A stretch of 60,000 nt of DNA from Zygnema cylindricum (lineage: Eukaryota > Streptophyta > Zygnematophyceae > Zygnematales > Zygnemataceae), in the NCBI GenBank assembly GCA_037447655.1, contig JBBHKE010001578.1:211727-271726 (forward strand), given 5' to 3'. Positions within the stretch are counted from its first letter, which is position 1. Every line of letters starts with the position of its first letter. A program made the translations under genes and the position numbers. Below, piece after piece: positions 57,654 through 60,000 of the stretch. The notes beneath the pieces are model-generated. The model was not told the DNA's origin. It ran no database searches and saw nothing but the letters and a program-made list of their open reading frames with translations.

Positions 57654-58672
57654 TAACGGAGGCCGGACGACAAAGTTCTACCGTCTGAAAGATCGCAATT
57701 CCGCTACATAGCACTAGCTTCCACAAGCCCTAGTAGGGGGTACATTCTGGATTGCCACGTAGACTTCCGGACTGTAATCTAGATTATGCTGTTAGCTGTC
57801 TGTAGCAATTCAGTTCAGGTTCAGCTGACCAGTGGTTCATTTATTACATTAAGTCAAAGCTTGGCACTTTCGTGTCCTTTTAGTACTTTTTCTTACAAAC
57901 TATGGAACAAATAATAACTTCCGGCCGCGGATCTAGCCGTAGTCAGAGGTCCAACTTTTTGCCCTAAGTGTAGTACACATTATTTTGTCTTATGTCAGTT
58001 AAGTTGCCGTTGCTGGCCGCTCATTGGCTAATTATGTAGGTTTGACTTTTGGACCTGAAACTGGACAAGCTTTTGCTGTATAAGGCACTTGGGGCCGAAA
58101 GAGACAGGTTGCTTTTCAGTACTGTCTCTTGTGAAAACCCTCAGAAAATCCAACAAACTTTCTTTTCGAAGAATCTTTGTTTTGTTTGACTCTACTGCCA
58201 TCTTTGTTTTGGATTTGTCTATTGTGGAATCACAGTTCGGGCAGGTAGTTGGCACTATCGTCCCTTTGGGTGATTTTTGGATCTTTCGCTGCTTGAAACT
58301 GAGAAGAGTCTGGTCGGTTCGAAACTACAGACACCGAGGGTTGAAGGAGTACCATACCTATTTGCACTACCATCGGAGAGAGTTCGCCCTTGTCTCTTTG
58401 TCCTCGTAAATTGCCGGGGTATGTTAAGCTTGCTTCGCCATCTTTTATATCTTCCATCTTATATTTTATTTCTGTGGTCAAGGTGATATTGTTAAATCTG
58501 AAACAACCATTCCTATTAATTTCTATGTGTCCACGTGGTAGTGCATTTGTGTATTCGCTTGTAGTTTCTTTTGCTTTGGCGTGAACTCCCTGAAGTAAAA
58601 CTGCCACTTCCTTGTATCGAAACAGTGGGTTTTGAGGGAACAAATGCTATAGACTTCCTGTGAATAAGTACG
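57654..58672 (+). mobile_element. Gypsy 3' LTR (minimum extent)
   Basis: Copy of 46315-47333 with about 94% identity by eye and no net length change. The divergence suggests the insertion is not recent. It stops 10 bases before the assembly gap, so its real end and any target-site duplication are not visible. Confidence 0.75.
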
Positions 58673-58681
58673 GGGAAGAAG

Positions 58682-58691
58682 NNNNNNNNNN
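58682..58691. other. Assembly gap (10 N)
   Basis: Ten undetermined bases. The sequence on its right (purine-rich, cgcttgaaaaccgggg) does not continue the LTR, so the join may be a scaffold join of unknown true length. Confidence 0.98.
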
Positions 58692-60000
58692 CGCTTGAAA
58701 ACCGGGGAAGGGCGGGCGGAGAGAGGGAGAGGGGGAAAGGAGGGGAAGGGGAGGGAAGGAGAAAGAGGGGGGAGCGGGAGGGGGAAAACCGGAAAAGTGA
58801 CTACTTGGGGGTTGTGGGAATAGAGGAGAGGTCAAAAGAGAGAGAGAGAAATTTGACCGGCGGAAGAAATGAGGCGGGAATTTAGTGCGGAATAGAGTAT
58901 CTTGGTTTCGCACGTGCGAGTTTTGACCAGCCGGCGAATAGGAATCGGTTTTGGCGGGCGGGAAGGGGCCAAAAGTTCGCGGTTACTTTTTTTTTTTCAA
59001 GGGGGGGGGGTGCTGGTCGAGGTTTTGGAGTTTTGTTTGTTTCTGGACCTCTTGTTTTGTTTTATTTGATGATTCGTTTTGTCCTTTCTGTACTTCACTT
59101 TGTTTTGTTAGGGATTGTCGTCTAGTGTTGACAAAGGTTTCACCTAATTTTGGGTTCCACGAGTCAAAAAGTGCGGAAAGAAAAATCGGATTTTTATCGT
59201 ACTTTTCGGGTTTTATGTAGGGAAGTACGAAAAAATACACGTATTGTACGGACATGGTACGTAGGGTTTCGAAATGAAGATCGTACGGATGATTATGCCC
59301 GCGGAAGGCAATTTAGGTGTTTTTCATTTCCGCATAAACCGGCTTACAATAATATTGAATAGTCAACTTGAGAGTGGATTTTTTTTCAAACGGATATAAA
59401 CAGATACTATTTTCTAGCAGAAAACGACAAAAATCTCCTGACTTCCTGCTTTTGTCGGCATTTATTTTTTGCGGTGCGCGGATTTTATTACGCGACAGGG
59501 ATACATTTGAAAATCATTTTTAGGGTTTGAATTTTGGACGTTTGTATTCTCCTGTTTTGAATTAGGGCTAAGCATTTTAGGGTACAATAGGGGTTAAAAA
59601 AAATTGCAACAAACTACAGTACTGTACCTTTCGTCATCTTTGTCGTATGTAATAATGGAAGCGAATAACAAGATTATTGGACAGTGTTTTAACTTTTAGC
59701 GTAGCGAAGGGCCCTTCGTGACAATGGCGTTTTACCCGAGGAAGCAACAAATCATTTTAGACGACGGTACGGTATTTCTTAGGTTTGGCTTTTTTGGTGC
59801 ATAGAATACGAAGTGTAAATACTAAATACCCGCACTGTACAAACCAAAAGCCTTTAAAATGACAAGTGCTTTTGTCGCTTTAAGTACATTCCGTACGTAT
59901 ATGAACGTACGAGGATCTTAAACTCGGGTACAGTTTAAGCTGCGGACACTGTGACAGTGTTCTAACTGAAGCTAAAACGTAGGGTTTTTTAGGAATTTTT
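58692..60000. other. Intergenic DNA without recognised genes
   Basis: 58692-58900 is purine-rich. 59000-60000 is AT-rich with frequent gtacg words like the 33-40 kb region. No coding region, RNA gene or element was recognised. Confidence 0.45.

Larger units (their letters stand above)
46315..58672 (+). mobile_element. Ty3/Gypsy LTR retrotransposon encoding a DNA methyltransferase
   Basis: Direct LTR segments 46315-47333 and 57654-58672 are colinear with a constant offset of 11,339 bp and about 94% identity by eye. Between them, on the plus strand, lie gag, aspartic protease, C5-DNA methyltransferase, reverse transcriptase, RNase H and integrase, in that order. Integrase downstream of RT-RNase H assigns it to Ty3/Gypsy. 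At about 12.4 kb it is long for the group, explained by an extended gag and the extra enzyme. Many stops and shifts make it non-autonomous now. It lies downstream of the truncated Copia element. An assembly gap adjoins its 3' end, so a target-site duplication cannot be checked. Confidence 0.9.

Overview
The window looks like nuclear DNA from a streptophyte, most likely a charophyte green alga with a large, repeat-rich genome. It has two intron-containing plant-type housekeeping genes, AT-rich intergenic DNA full of short repeats, and many decayed LTR retrotransposons. The charophyte suggestion is an inference. It rests mainly on a Ty3/Gypsy element that carries a DNA methyltransferase domain, an arrangement I recall being reported from charophytes and dinoflagellates.

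Layout. 1-820: purine-rich tandem repeat. 840-5247: AT-rich intergenic DNA with a candidate MITE and the upstream region of the first gene. 5248-12484 (+): a complete nine-exon FZR/CDH1/CCS52-type activator of the anaphase-promoting complex, with a C-box, a WD40 propeller and a C-terminal Ile-Arg. 14.5-16.05 kb (-): decayed non-LTR reverse transcriptase. 16.7-24.9 kb: nested Copia fragments and LTRs, including a solo LTR with a GAAAA target-site duplication inside an older LTR. 24.9-26.4 kb (-): broken acidic reading frame with in-frame 195-bp repeats. 26.7-28.6 kb: minisatellites and another Copia-family LTR. 31035-33014 (-): complete three-exon ribosomal protein uL23 (RPL23A) gene with telo-box-like repeats in intron 1. 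33.6-40.4 kb: diverged direct duplications, tandem repeats, a non-autonomous hAT-like MITE with perfect 8-bp TSDs, and a 179-bp direct repeat with two identical copies. 40.4-43.7 kb: GC-rich minisatellite and two Copia-family LTRs around a reverse-transcriptase scrap. 44.1-46.2 kb (+): Copia gag-protease-integrase lacking reverse transcriptase. 46.3-58.7 kb (+): a 12.4-kb Gypsy element with two direct LTR segments at a constant offset of 11,339 bp. 58682-58691: assembly gap. 58.7-60 kb: no gene seen.

The main discovery is the Gypsy element. Its order is gag (with two CCHC knuckles), aspartic protease, C5-cytosine DNA methyltransferase, reverse transcriptase, RNase H and integrase. The protease, methyltransferase and the start of reverse transcriptase share one frame, so the methyltransferase was part of the pol polyprotein. 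This copy is dead: there are about twenty in-frame stops and several frameshifts, one stop directly follows the catalytic Pro-Cys, and glycines are lost from the SAM-binding motif.

The two host genes are unrelated housekeeping functions (cell-cycle proteolysis and translation). The rest is mobile-element accumulation between them. No rRNA genes, CRISPR arrays or convincing functional tRNA genes were seen. All alignments were made by eye, so identities and element ends are approximate.
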